DNA of 15,947 nt. Source: an uncultured Lysobacterales bacterium (GTDB lineage: Bacteria; Pseudomonadota; Gammaproteobacteria; Xanthomonadales; SZUA-36). The stretch covers positions 1 through 15,947 of the forward strand of contig CALJWY010000086.1 in NCBI GenBank assembly GCA_937974465.1. The letters run 5' to 3'. The notes beneath the pieces are model-generated. The model was not told the origin of the DNA. It worked only from the letters and a program-made list of their open reading frames with translations, and searched no databases. Shown piece by piece: positions 8,357 through 15,678 of the stretch. Position 1 is the first letter of the stretch; each line of letters opens with the position of its first letter. A program made the translations under genes and the position numbers.

Positions 8357-10044
8357 TGGGCGTGTTCAGGCCCGCTTGACAACTTGCCAAAGAATCTCAG
8401 AATCAACCATAAAATAATCAACCCAAGCGCTATTCCCAGCCACCAGGGCGAACCCAGCGCCGACATCAAGCTGCCAGTCAGGATGGCTATTCCACCGACC
8501 GTCATGGCATATGGCAGTTGGGTACGAACATGCTCTATATGATCGCAACCGGATGCCAGTGAAGACAGGATGGTGGTATCCGAGATCGGTGAGCAATGAT
8601 CTCCCCATACCGCCCCTGCCAGGATCGACGCAATGGAGGAGTAAAGAATGTGCATGTCTTCCGGCCCGGCCTGTCCATGGGCAACCATCACCGCCCACGT
8701 CAAGGGCATTGCCAATGGGAACAGGATGCCCATCGCACCCCAACTGGAGCCGGTGGCAAAGGCGGTTGCCGCAGCCAGCAGGAATACCAGCGTCGGCAGC
8801 ATGAACGCCGGCAGGGCATCGCCCAGCACACCGACCAGGAAATCTGCCGTTTTCAGTATGTCGGTAACTTCACCCAGTGACCACGCAAGGATCAGGATGA
8901 TCATGGCCATCAACATGGCCCGCACGCCATGGAACCAGGCATTGACGACCTCTTCCAGGTTCATGATTCTCTGGCCGAGTGATAAAACCGCGGCAGATAA
9001 CATTGATACCAGCGAGGCCCACATTAGAGCCACATAGGAGTTTGCATTGCCAATGATGTCCTGCAATGTCGGGTCTGCAATGTCGGTCAGGGCCTGTCGC
9101 CCGGTGACATAGAGACCAACCAGTACGCCTGCCACCATGATTGCGACCGGGATGTAGGCATTAAAAGCCCGTTGTGGCTTGCCCTCGATTGGTTCAATGC
9201 TCTCGGTTTCCTCGTTTTTGGTTCCCACCGTGGTCGCATGTCCTGAACCGTGCTTGTATGCCAGTCGTTCTGCCTCGAGCATAGGGCCGTAATCACGGCC
9301 GCTAATTGACACCATGTAGACGAATGCGATTGCCATAATTGGATAAAAACTGTATGGAATGGTATTCAGAAACAGCAAATAAGCCTCGACATCCAGCCCT
9401 TCCATTTTTCCGATTGAATCTCCAATCAGTCCAATTTCATAACCAATCCAGGTGGTCACCACTGCAATACAGGCCACCGGCGCAGCCGTTGAATCGACAA
9501 TATAGGCCAGTTTTGCACGGGAGACCCGCATCGAGTCGGTAACCGGGCGCATGGTGTTACCCACAACCAGCGTATTGGCATAGTCGTCAAAGAATATGGC
9601 GAGACCAAGCGATGCAGTCGCAATACAGGCGTGACGGGCCGAATCGGCCCACTTGACGATGTGATTGACAATGCCCTGCATTCCGCCGTTGCGCGAAATG
9701 ATGCCCACCATGCCGCCGACCATCATTGAAAACAAAACAATGGCTGTATGGTCGGGGTTTGAAAGGGCGTTGGTAACAAACACCTGGAACGTATCGAGTA
9801 GGCCCGTCCAGAGCCCGAATAGGCTGAAGCCATTGATGGCCCAGGCGCCCATCCATATACCCAGGAACAGGGCCGGCACTACCCGCTTGAAGGCGAGGGC
9901 TGTGGCTATCGTCAAAACCGGCGGAAGTATGGATATCCAGCTCCCGGCGGATTCAGGTGCAGCCTCGCTAGCCAGCGTAATCGAGCTGAACATTAATAGA
10001 CAAAGTACATTAACTAATTTATATAAATATTTGGTATATAACAT
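8353..10044 (-). CDS. nhaC: NhaC family Na+/H+ antiporter
   Basis: Inner-membrane transporter expected to expel Na+ in exchange for protons. The 563 residues carry many hydrophobic helices and the motifs FFDDYANTLV (151-160), TGSSWGAMG (431-439) and GDHCSPISDTTI (481-492), as in the NhaC family. A charged loop (about 255-293) separates two halves. The N-terminus looks like a signal peptide (about 1-26, ending LASEA) before the first transport helix; similar extensions occur in marine gammaproteobacterial homologues, so I keep this start. ATG at 10042-10044 follows the DUF349 stop by three bases, with a GAGGG Shine-Dalgarno element inside the end of that gene. The first 18 codons are unusually AT-rich, with several TTA leucines. 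The exact ion (Na+, Li+, or organic acid exchange as in malate/lactate relatives) cannot be fixed from sequence. Confidence 0.9.
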   Translation of the reverse strand: MLYTKYLYKLVNVLCLLMFSSITLASEAAPESAGSWISILPPVLTIATALAFKRVVPALFLGIWMGAWAINGFSLFGLWTGLLDTFQVFVTNALSNPDHTAIVLFSMMVGGMVGIISRNGGMQGIVNHIVKWADSARHACIATASLGLAIFFDDYANTLVVGNTMRPVTDSMRVSRAKLAYIVDSTAAPVACIAVVTTWIGYEIGLIGDSIGKMEGLDVEAYLLFLNTIPYSFYPIMAIAFVYMVSISGRDYGPMLEAERLAYKHGSGHATTVGTKNEETESIEPIEGKPQRAFNAYIPVAIMVAGVLVGLYVTGRQALTDIADPTLQDIIGNANSYVALMWASLVSMLSAAVLSLGQRIMNLEEVVNAWFHGVRAMLMAMIILILAWSLGEVTDILKTADFLVGVLGDALPAFMLPTLVFLLAAATAFATGSSWGAMGILFPLAMPLTWAVMVAHGQAGPEDMHILYSSIASILAGAVWGDHCSPISDTTILSSLASGCDHIEHVRTQLPYAMTVGGIAILTGSLMSALGSPWWLGIALGLIILWLILRFFGKLSSGPEHAQ

Positions 10045-10047
10045 AAA

Positions 10048-12765
10048 TTAGCCCTCGTAAATTGCTGAAAGTGCTTGCCTGATGCGACCACCAAAGTGAT
10101 CAAAATCCTGCGCAGGCAGTACAAACATACCCAACCAGACCTTCTCGGCGGCGCGGGCTTCTTGGGTGGCCGGCTGACGCTGGTGCTCACCTGACATGGA
10201 CTCAGCGAGCCGGTCGACCTGGTACTTCATACGCCGGTCGCGTTCTTCATCCGGTGAAGGTATGCCGGCAATAAATTCAAGCTGGATGCACAGGGCGCGG
10301 GCCTGTTCCTTCATTTTCTCTAACTCATCCTCCGCCAAAGCCGGGTCATTACCAGCCATTAGGTTCTCGTAAGCGGTATCCATATCCTGCTCCAGAGGAT
10401 CATCTGAGGTCTCCGCCGGCCACGATTTACTGATCTTGCCCTCTGTTTTCTTGCTAATGGCGCCTGTTTTGGTGCGTCCAGTCACGGCGAGTTCGTGTAG
10501 CAGTGAAGATTTTGCCCACCTGCGTTCGCGATTCTCAGAAACCTGTTTTTGACGTGCCTGGTCAACTTTTTCTTCATATTCCCTGACCATATTTTGAAAT
10601 GAATGCAATAATTTACGGTCCGGATGATCGATTTCCTTCCAGGCATCCTGTAGGCCCTGTACCTTGCCGTGCAGGGCGGATAAATCTTCTTTGGATTTCA
10701 GGATCCCTGTCAATTCGGAGCAGAGGGCCTTCTGTGAGGCCAGGCGCTCATTGTCTGCGGCACGTACACTGGCCTGTTGTTCCTTGAGTTCCTCAAACAA
10801 AGGGTCGAGGTGGCCCCGGAACTGATTCCAGAGAGCCTGTTCCTTGCTGCGCCAGAGTGCGCCGGCCGATCGCCAGCTGGATTGCAGGGCCTTGGCCTGG
10901 GCGATCGCGTCGCCGCGCTCCGGTAAATGGATCAACTGGCTGGCAGCGCGAATCAGTTTCATTTTTTCGACTTCAACAGCCTCATAATGCGCTTGCATAA
11001 CACCATTGGCCTGATCCAATGCTGACTTCAGTTTGCGGGCAAATTTCTGCCGCTGCCTGGCCGGTACATTGTTCAGGTCATGGAGTTTCTTGCGGCCCCG
11101 GTTCAGACCTTTACCCAATGCTGTCCAATCGGTTGGGTCCGCCTGGGCGAGTTGCTCCAGCTCCGCACAGAATGTCGCCAGCGACTGTGCATGTTTGGAT
11201 TGAATTTCACTGCGTTTTTCCAGGTAAGGCTTGGCAGTATCGAAAGCCGCATGTCCGGCAGCAGAAAACTTGCGCCACATCCAGGGGGCTGCGGCAAAGT
11301 GCTTGTCGCCGGGAATCTGTTCACTTTTCTCCAGTGTTTTCCATTCTGCCTGGAGGCTCTTTATGCGGTCGAGCAGGGCATCGGGGTGCAGGTCGGCTGC
11401 CGGTAATACCTCCATTTCTGCGATCAGGCGCTTACGAATCTTGTTGTTTGACCAATGGTGCCAGTCACGAAGCTCCCGCAGGCGCGCCTGCACACCGGAT
11501 AGCTTGCCATTGAGTTTTTTCCAATCGCGATTCTTACCATGTCCTTTTGAGAGTACCTGCAGTCGGGCGCGTGTCTCCAGCGCCTTGTGCAATTCGCCTT
11601 GCTCCAATTCGCTTTCCAGTGTCACCAGCAGTTCATTACCCTCGGCCAATTCCTTTTCATATTTCTGGTTTTGTTGTTCCAGTTTTTGCTGAAGGCGCTG
11701 CAGAGCTGCAACTGCTTTTTCGTGGCCAACCTGATCTTCAGGATGCGGTGGTTTGCATTGACTCCAGATTTTCTCGAGTTGGCTGCTGAACCTCTGAATG
11801 CTTGCAGCTCTTGGGTTATCCGGGTTTTCGGTTTCATACAGACAAACCTCGTTTGCCAACCGGGCCATTGCGGCGTTGGCCTCAACCGGTTCATTTTCCT
11901 TGGCTGCCGGTTTTGGTTCAATCGTGGACTCTGATTTTATCAGCGGCGCCTCTTCGGTTTTTTCAACAATGGCTGTCGGCGTGGCTGCGACGGCGGGCGC
12001 TGCAAGCCTTTCGCATACGCGCTCATAACGAGCGGACATCCCGCTGTCGACATTGGCGGATAGTTGCTGCCAGGCATCGTGAAGATGCTGGATTTCGGAT
12101 TCGCTTTTTTCTTTCGTGGTGGACGCCTGTTTTTCCAGTCCTGTACAAATCTTCAGTGCTTCATTGTGCACTGCTTCTGCGTCACCGCGGGCAAGCAGTT
12201 CCTGGTGCAAACGTGCCTGCAAATCCGTGTACAGGGCCTTGTCTTTCTTGCGCAGGGCATCAATGACTCTTTTCAGTGTCGTATGTTGCGCAATACGGCT
12301 TGCAGCGTAGCTGCGGTTTCTGGCATCCCCATCCTGAATGGCACAATCACCCAATACACCCTGGCGCTCAACCCTGGCCAGGGCGGCTCGGCGCAGTTCG
12401 CTTTCCGGGGCATGGCTGGCGAGATGCTCGATCAAATCACGATCCTGGGTGGTTTCAGCTACCTGCATCCTGAACTTCAGGGGCGGGCGGGAATCATTTG
12501 AGGAAGAGGCTAGCTGTCGAATCCGCTCCTCCAACAATGTCCTGACTTCTTTATCGGACTCGCCGGTATGCAGATTCAATATGTTCTCAAGCTGGTGTAG
12601 CCGCTTGATTGCTGCACAACGCACCCGCTTGTCGGTGTCCTTTGCAGCAATTTCCAGCAGGCTGCCGATCAGCTCCGGGTGTTGCTCGCTACTGACCGAT
12701 TCGAGACGTACATCAGCGTTCTTGTTTTGCCATTTCGGCTTGAAAATATGTTGCTTCCAGCTCAT
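10048..12765 (-). CDS. Large DUF349 domain protein with HEAT-like N-terminus
   Basis: Soluble 905-residue protein of unknown function with no signal peptide or membrane helix. Residues about 30-190 look like HEAT-type helical repeats (for example AAKDTDKRVRCAAIKRL). An alanine/proline/acidic linker follows (about 255-300), then a coiled-coil segment rich in Gln, Glu and Lys (about 350-405). DUF349-like repeats, recognised by spaced tryptophans in helical segments, lie at about 420-500 (Trp435, 438, 475, 495, 497), 600-660 (Trp631, 638, 646) and 690-740 (Trp709). A conserved-looking C-terminal helix region with MKYQVDRL ends in a tail with VWLGMFVLP. The ATG is 5 bases after dusB, with GGGGAG overlapping the dusB end as ribosome binding site. 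The helical-repeat build suggests a scaffold or nucleic-acid/protein-binding role, but that is inference. Confidence 0.85.
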   Translation of the reverse strand: MSWKQHIFKPKWQNKNADVRLESVSSEQHPELIGSLLEIAAKDTDKRVRCAAIKRLHQLENILNLHTGESDKEVRTLLEERIRQLASSSNDSRPPLKFRMQVAETTQDRDLIEHLASHAPESELRRAALARVERQGVLGDCAIQDGDARNRSYAASRIAQHTTLKRVIDALRKKDKALYTDLQARLHQELLARGDAEAVHNEALKICTGLEKQASTTKEKSESEIQHLHDAWQQLSANVDSGMSARYERVCERLAAPAVAATPTAIVEKTEEAPLIKSESTIEPKPAAKENEPVEANAAMARLANEVCLYETENPDNPRAASIQRFSSQLEKIWSQCKPPHPEDQVGHEKAVAALQRLQQKLEQQNQKYEKELAEGNELLVTLESELEQGELHKALETRARLQVLSKGHGKNRDWKKLNGKLSGVQARLRELRDWHHWSNNKIRKRLIAEMEVLPAADLHPDALLDRIKSLQAEWKTLEKSEQIPGDKHFAAAPWMWRKFSAAGHAAFDTAKPYLEKRSEIQSKHAQSLATFCAELEQLAQADPTDWTALGKGLNRGRKKLHDLNNVPARQRQKFARKLKSALDQANGVMQAHYEAVEVEKMKLIRAASQLIHLPERGDAIAQAKALQSSWRSAGALWRSKEQALWNQFRGHLDPLFEELKEQQASVRAADNERLASQKALCSELTGILKSKEDLSALHGKVQGLQDAWKEIDHPDRKLLHSFQNMVREYEEKVDQARQKQVSENRERRWAKSSLLHELAVTGRTKTGAISKKTEGKISKSWPAETSDDPLEQDMDTAYENLMAGNDPALAEDELEKMKEQARALCIQLEFIAGIPSPDEERDRRMKYQVDRLAESMSGEHQRQPATQEARAAEKVWLGMFVLPAQDFDHFGGRIRQALSAIYEG

Positions 12766-12770
12766 TGGAT

Positions 12771-13781
12771 TCAGGCTCCCCTCGCGGCGGCCTGGTCTTT
12801 GTCTGCAGGCCCCGGTCTGGTTGGTTTCAGAAAGTGCTGTTGGATTAAATCAAGCTGCTCTTTCGCGGTTTGTACGCGCATCAGATCATACAGCACCTGC
12901 TGTGTACCCGGGCGTCCTTTGAGATACCAGCCGATGTGCTTGCGTGCGACGCGCACACCATGGGTTTCTCCGTAAAAATCATGTAGTCGGTTTAAGTGTT
13001 TGCGAATGACCGCGTGGATCTCTTCAGGTCCGGGCGGCGGTAACAATTTACCGGTTTGCAGGTAATGGGCAAATTCGCGGAAGATCCAGGGGTTGCCCTG
13101 CGCACCGCGGCCAACCATCAGTCCGTCTGCACCGGTAAACTCCAGAACCTCACGCGCCTGCTTTGCAGAGGTGACGTCTCCATTGGCAAATACGGGAATG
13201 GATAAGGCGGCGCAGATGCTGCGAATCGTTTCATATTCTGCAGAACCTCGAAAGCGGTCGGCGCGGGTTCTGCCGTGAACCGCAAGCGCAGAGACACCGC
13301 AGTTTTGTGCAATTTTGGCGACTTGCAGCCCGTTTCGGTTAGCCTGGTCAGGGCCGGTTCGGATTTTGAGAGTGACCGGAACATCAACGGCGGATACCAC
13401 GGTTTTGAGAATGTCTTCCACCAGTGTGATGTCAGATAACAGTGCTGATCCGCCTAGCTTGCCGCAGACCTTTTTGGCCGGACAACCCATGTTGATATCG
13501 ATAATCTGGGCACCGAGTTCAACATTGTAAACGGCTGCCTCGGCCAGTATTTGCGGGTCACCGCCGACAATCTGAACCGCCAGTGGAGCAGGTTCTCCTT
13601 CGAAGTTACTTCGCCATGTGGTCTTTCTCGTACCTCTTAATCGCGGGTTTGAGGTCACCATTTCGGTAACCACGTAGCCCGCTCCCAGTTCGCGGCATAA
13701 CTGCCGGAATGGCCGATCTGTCACCCCGGCCATCGGCGCCAGCGCGATCGGATTGGGTAAGCTGTAAGGACCGATTTTCAT
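12771..13781 (-). CDS. dusB: tRNA-dihydrouridine synthase DusB
   Basis: Flavin enzyme that reduces specific uridines in the tRNA D-loop to dihydrouridine with NADPH. The 336 residues show the TIM-barrel start IALAPMAGVTDRPFR (12-26), the catalytic block DINMGCPAKKVCGK (95-108) with Cys100 in the same place as the E. coli DusB catalytic cysteine, the substrate/FMN segment KIRTG (139-143), AVHGRTR (167-173), the FMN phosphate site ANGDV and MVGRGAQGNPWIFRE (199-236), and the C-terminal helical domain with ARKHIGWYLKG. The sequence is closer to DusB than to DusA or DusC. It is about 15 residues longer than E. coli DusB at a charged C-terminal tail. No clear Shine-Dalgarno element precedes the ATG, and a stop codon just upstream in frame fixes it as the first start. 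It heads the run of four close-packed genes; fis does not follow. Confidence 0.95.
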   Translation of the reverse strand: MKIGPYSLPNPIALAPMAGVTDRPFRQLCRELGAGYVVTEMVTSNPRLRGTRKTTWRSNFEGEPAPLAVQIVGGDPQILAEAAVYNVELGAQIIDINMGCPAKKVCGKLGGSALLSDITLVEDILKTVVSAVDVPVTLKIRTGPDQANRNGLQVAKIAQNCGVSALAVHGRTRADRFRGSAEYETIRSICAALSIPVFANGDVTSAKQAREVLEFTGADGLMVGRGAQGNPWIFREFAHYLQTGKLLPPPGPEEIHAVIRKHLNRLHDFYGETHGVRVARKHIGWYLKGRPGTQQVLYDLMRVQTAKEQLDLIQQHFLKPTRPGPADKDQAAARGA

Positions 13782-13877
13782 TACGGTAATTTGTTGTTCT
13801 TCTCAAGCGGGCTTCGAAGGAGCTTCCAATCCAAACTAGCGGAGTGGGTTACGGTTCAAAATGTTCATATTCAAGGC

Positions 13878-13907
13878 GTAAATCGTAGCTGTCAGCTGGC
13901 TATTTAC
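13878..13907. repeat. Nested inverted repeat in the dusB leader
   Basis: GTAAAT (13878-13883) pairs with ATTTAC (13902-13907), and inside them lies AGCTGTCAGCT (13887-13897), itself a dyad with five-base arms around one base. The element is in the 195-base gap between the TraB-family gene and dusB. It could be a regulator-binding site or a small RNA structure. No T run follows on the minus strand, so it is not a standard terminator. Confidence 0.4.
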
Positions 13908-13930
13908 AGGAATCGCCATACAGAGGCCGG

Positions 13931-13943
13931 ACATTTCAAATGT
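13931..13943. repeat. Perfect 13-base palindrome ACATTT-C-AAATGT
   Basis: Two six-base arms around a single base lie 34 bases beyond the TraB-family stop codon and about 150 bases upstream of dusB. The form resembles an operator for a dimeric regulator, but no known consensus is recognised and chance is possible. Confidence 0.35.
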
Positions 13944-13976
13944 AAGACACAGGCTCATGAATAGAACAAAGGCTCC

Positions 13977-15215
13977 TTAACTCAATGCATCAAAAATTTG
14001 GAATCCCGCCACCCAGGTACCGATGGCGGATCCCATGTTTGACAGAAAGAATACCAGCAATATGCGGGTCGCAGGGTTTTTGAACCAACCCTTCAACGTG
14101 GTTGCGTCATCACGCAGCCTTTCAAGATCGGATACCAGGGGTTTACGAAGCCATGATTCCACCGCACCGGTCACCATGCCCGCAGCAATCGCAGGGTTCA
14201 ATGAAGTGAGTGGCGCTGCAAGCATGGCACTCAAGACGGTTAAGGGGTGACCACGTGCGATAAGAGCGCCCAGTGCCGCCAGTCCGCCATTGATGAGCAC
14301 CCACAACGTAACCAGTCGCCAGCCTAACTCGGGGCTTCTTGAAAATCCGATCAGAAACCCGGTCAGCACCAGCGCGGCAATCAGCCAAGGAACAAACTTC
14401 AGCCAACGATTGGGTGGTGGCAGGACCGACAGGCTTTCGACCTCAGTCTTGGGGTCTTCCTGGTCTGTTTCCAGGTATTTAGCCAGGCCATCAAGGTGAC
14501 CCGCTCCGATGACCACGAGGATACGCTTGCCCACGTTGTCCAGGTTTTCCTGGCGTAAGCGCGCAGCCATGTAACGGTCACGCTCGCCAATCAGTGCTTC
14601 ATATAGCTCGGGGGACTGCTCGGCGAACTCTGTAAATGTCGACTCGAGGATATCACCCTCCTTGAGTTTCTCAATCTGTTCTTCGTCAATTTCCTCGGAA
14701 CTCACGGTGCTCATAACGAGGCCCGCCGACAGCATGATGCGCTTGTACCAGGGAACGGCCCTGTAACTGCGCTTGAGGGTGGTGGCGAGATCACGGTCAA
14801 TGAGTTGCAGGGGCAGGTCGTGCTCGGTGGCAGCATCCGCTGCGGCCTTGAGTTCGGCGCCCGGTTCAATACCAAACTGTTCAGCAATCCGGCGCTGGTA
14901 TGCTCCAAGGGCCAGATTGGCCATGACGAGGCCTGCTTTTTTCTCGCGAATAATGCGATACAGGTCCATTTCCTTCCATTGCTGGTTCTTGGTCAGGGCC
15001 TGGTGGCGTGCCGGGCACAGCTCGACTGCAATGGCGTCAAATTCATCCGCAGTTGCCATTTCCCTGACCGCATCAACACTGGCCCTTGAAACGTGTGCAG
15101 TGCCTAGAATGACGTACTGAACGCCATCCCGTGTGATTTCTCGCACGGGTTGTTCGTTCAATACCGGATTTGAAGTCGCCGTTTCCGGCGATGGTGGCTT
15201 GTTTGTTTCTGGCAT
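13977..15215 (-). CDS. TraB/TIKI superfamily membrane protein
   Basis: A 412-residue protein with an N-terminal TraB domain (about 25-250) and a C-terminal membrane region. Two GxxH motifs typical of the TIKI/TraB/PrgY superfamily are present: GTAH (38-41) and GAGH (237-240). Other typical residues are Glu65 in AVELC and the ERD triplet (211-213). Members are thought to be metal-dependent peptidases, and PrgY of Enterococcus blocks a peptide pheromone, but the bacterial chromosomal branch is not characterised, so no substrate is claimed. Membrane helices are seen at about 270-292, 298-321, 325-353 and 382-406. The first 24 residues are Pro/Thr/Asn-rich and probably disordered. The ATG has only a weak GAAG element upstream. 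A terminator precedes the gene, so its own promoter is expected in the short gap, but none is clear. Confidence 0.85.
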   Translation of the reverse strand: MPETNKPPSPETATSNPVLNEQPVREITRDGVQYVILGTAHVSRASVDAVREMATADEFDAIAVELCPARHQALTKNQQWKEMDLYRIIREKKAGLVMANLALGAYQRRIAEQFGIEPGAELKAAADAATEHDLPLQLIDRDLATTLKRSYRAVPWYKRIMLSAGLVMSTVSSEEIDEEQIEKLKEGDILESTFTEFAEQSPELYEALIGERDRYMAARLRQENLDNVGKRILVVIGAGHLDGLAKYLETDQEDPKTEVESLSVLPPPNRWLKFVPWLIAALVLTGFLIGFSRSPELGWRLVTLWVLINGGLAALGALIARGHPLTVLSAMLAAPLTSLNPAIAAGMVTGAVESWLRKPLVSDLERLRDDATTLKGWFKNPATRILLVFFLSNMGSAIGTWVAGFQIFDALS

Positions 15216-15250
15216 TCAGCTTCGGGAACCCTGTTGGATTCCTGTCATTA

Positions 15251-15283
15251 TTTAAAGGGCGCAAGGATAACGCAGTTGCGCCC
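15251..15283 (-). terminator. Intrinsic terminator after the small exported protein gene
   Basis: On the minus strand GGGCGCAA (15283-15276) and TTGCGCCC (15264-15257) make a perfect eight-pair stem with an 11-base loop, starting 6 bases after the stop codon and followed by TTTAAAT. The U tract is short, so some read-through into the TraB-family gene is possible. Confidence 0.7.
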
Positions 15284-15289
15284 CCATGC

Positions 15290-15574
15290 CTATTTTTCTA
15301 TGACCTCACCGGGGTGCAGAACGGTAAATAAAACCAGGTCGTACTCGAAGTAGACGCTATACCTGTCGTATTTCCAGTTTGATATGGGCGGATCACCCAC
15401 GGCAGCGTTCTTCTGCTTGGGGACGCCGAACCTGGATTCAACATCTGCCTTGCTTTGTCCGTTTTTGGGTAATTCCATGCGTCCGGCCTGCCGCACTTCA
15501 TCGATGATCAGTACATCGGCGGTAGCCATTTGAAATGTGAAGGCCAGCATGAAAGCCAGAACAATCCTTGTCAT
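15290..15574 (-). CDS. Small exported protein, BamE/SmpA-like fold suspected
   Basis: A 94-residue protein with a signal peptide (1-19, cleavage after MATA), giving a mature chain of about 75 residues. There is no lipobox cysteine, so it should be soluble in the periplasm. The segment from about residue 38 to the end (QSKADVESRFGVP, then GDPPISNWKY and YSVYFEYDLV) has the layout of BamE/SmpA-type small domains: a short helix leading to a G-x-P turn, then strands. Similar short exported proteins are common and unnamed in Pseudomonas and relatives, by memory. GGAG lies 9 bases before the ATG. It follows rsgA by 104 bases with its own likely promoter and ends in a terminator, so it may form a single-gene unit. 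Function is unknown. Confidence 0.8.
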   Translation of the reverse strand: MTRIVLAFMLAFTFQMATADVLIIDEVRQAGRMELPKNGQSKADVESRFGVPKQKNAAVGDPPISNWKYDRYSVYFEYDLVLFTVLHPGEVIEK

Positions 15575-15612
15575 CGTCTTTCTCCACTGTAAATCTATGT
15601 TCAGGGAATGTC

Positions 15613-15642
15613 AGAATACCATAAAACCGCCCTGTCTCTCAG
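15613..15642 (-). promoter_or_regulatory. Candidate extended -10 promoter of the small exported protein gene
   Basis: On the minus strand CTGAGA (15637-15642) stands 18 bases before TATTCT (15613-15618), which is preceded by TGG, making an extended -10 (TGnTATTCT). The leader would be about 30 bases and contains the GGAG ribosome binding site. It lies in the gap after rsgA. Judged by pattern only. Confidence 0.4.
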
Positions 15643-15678
15643 CAGGTAAATATTGCTTGATCACGAGGGCCCGGCAGG

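Noticed and set aside
11019..11513. Plus-strand open frame of 164 codons inside the DUF349 gene
   Set aside because: It is antisense to a continuous 905-codon gene, has shadow-like composition and no ribosome binding site that I trust.
13606..13806. Minus-strand frame of 66 codons overlapping the dusB start
   Set aside because: It is a shifted frame over the dusB N-terminus, with no independent support.
13782..13877. Possible promoters for dusB such as TTGAAT with a 17-base spacer
   Set aside because: The matching -10 hexamers (TAACCC, GAATAT, TAGTTT) are too poor to call.
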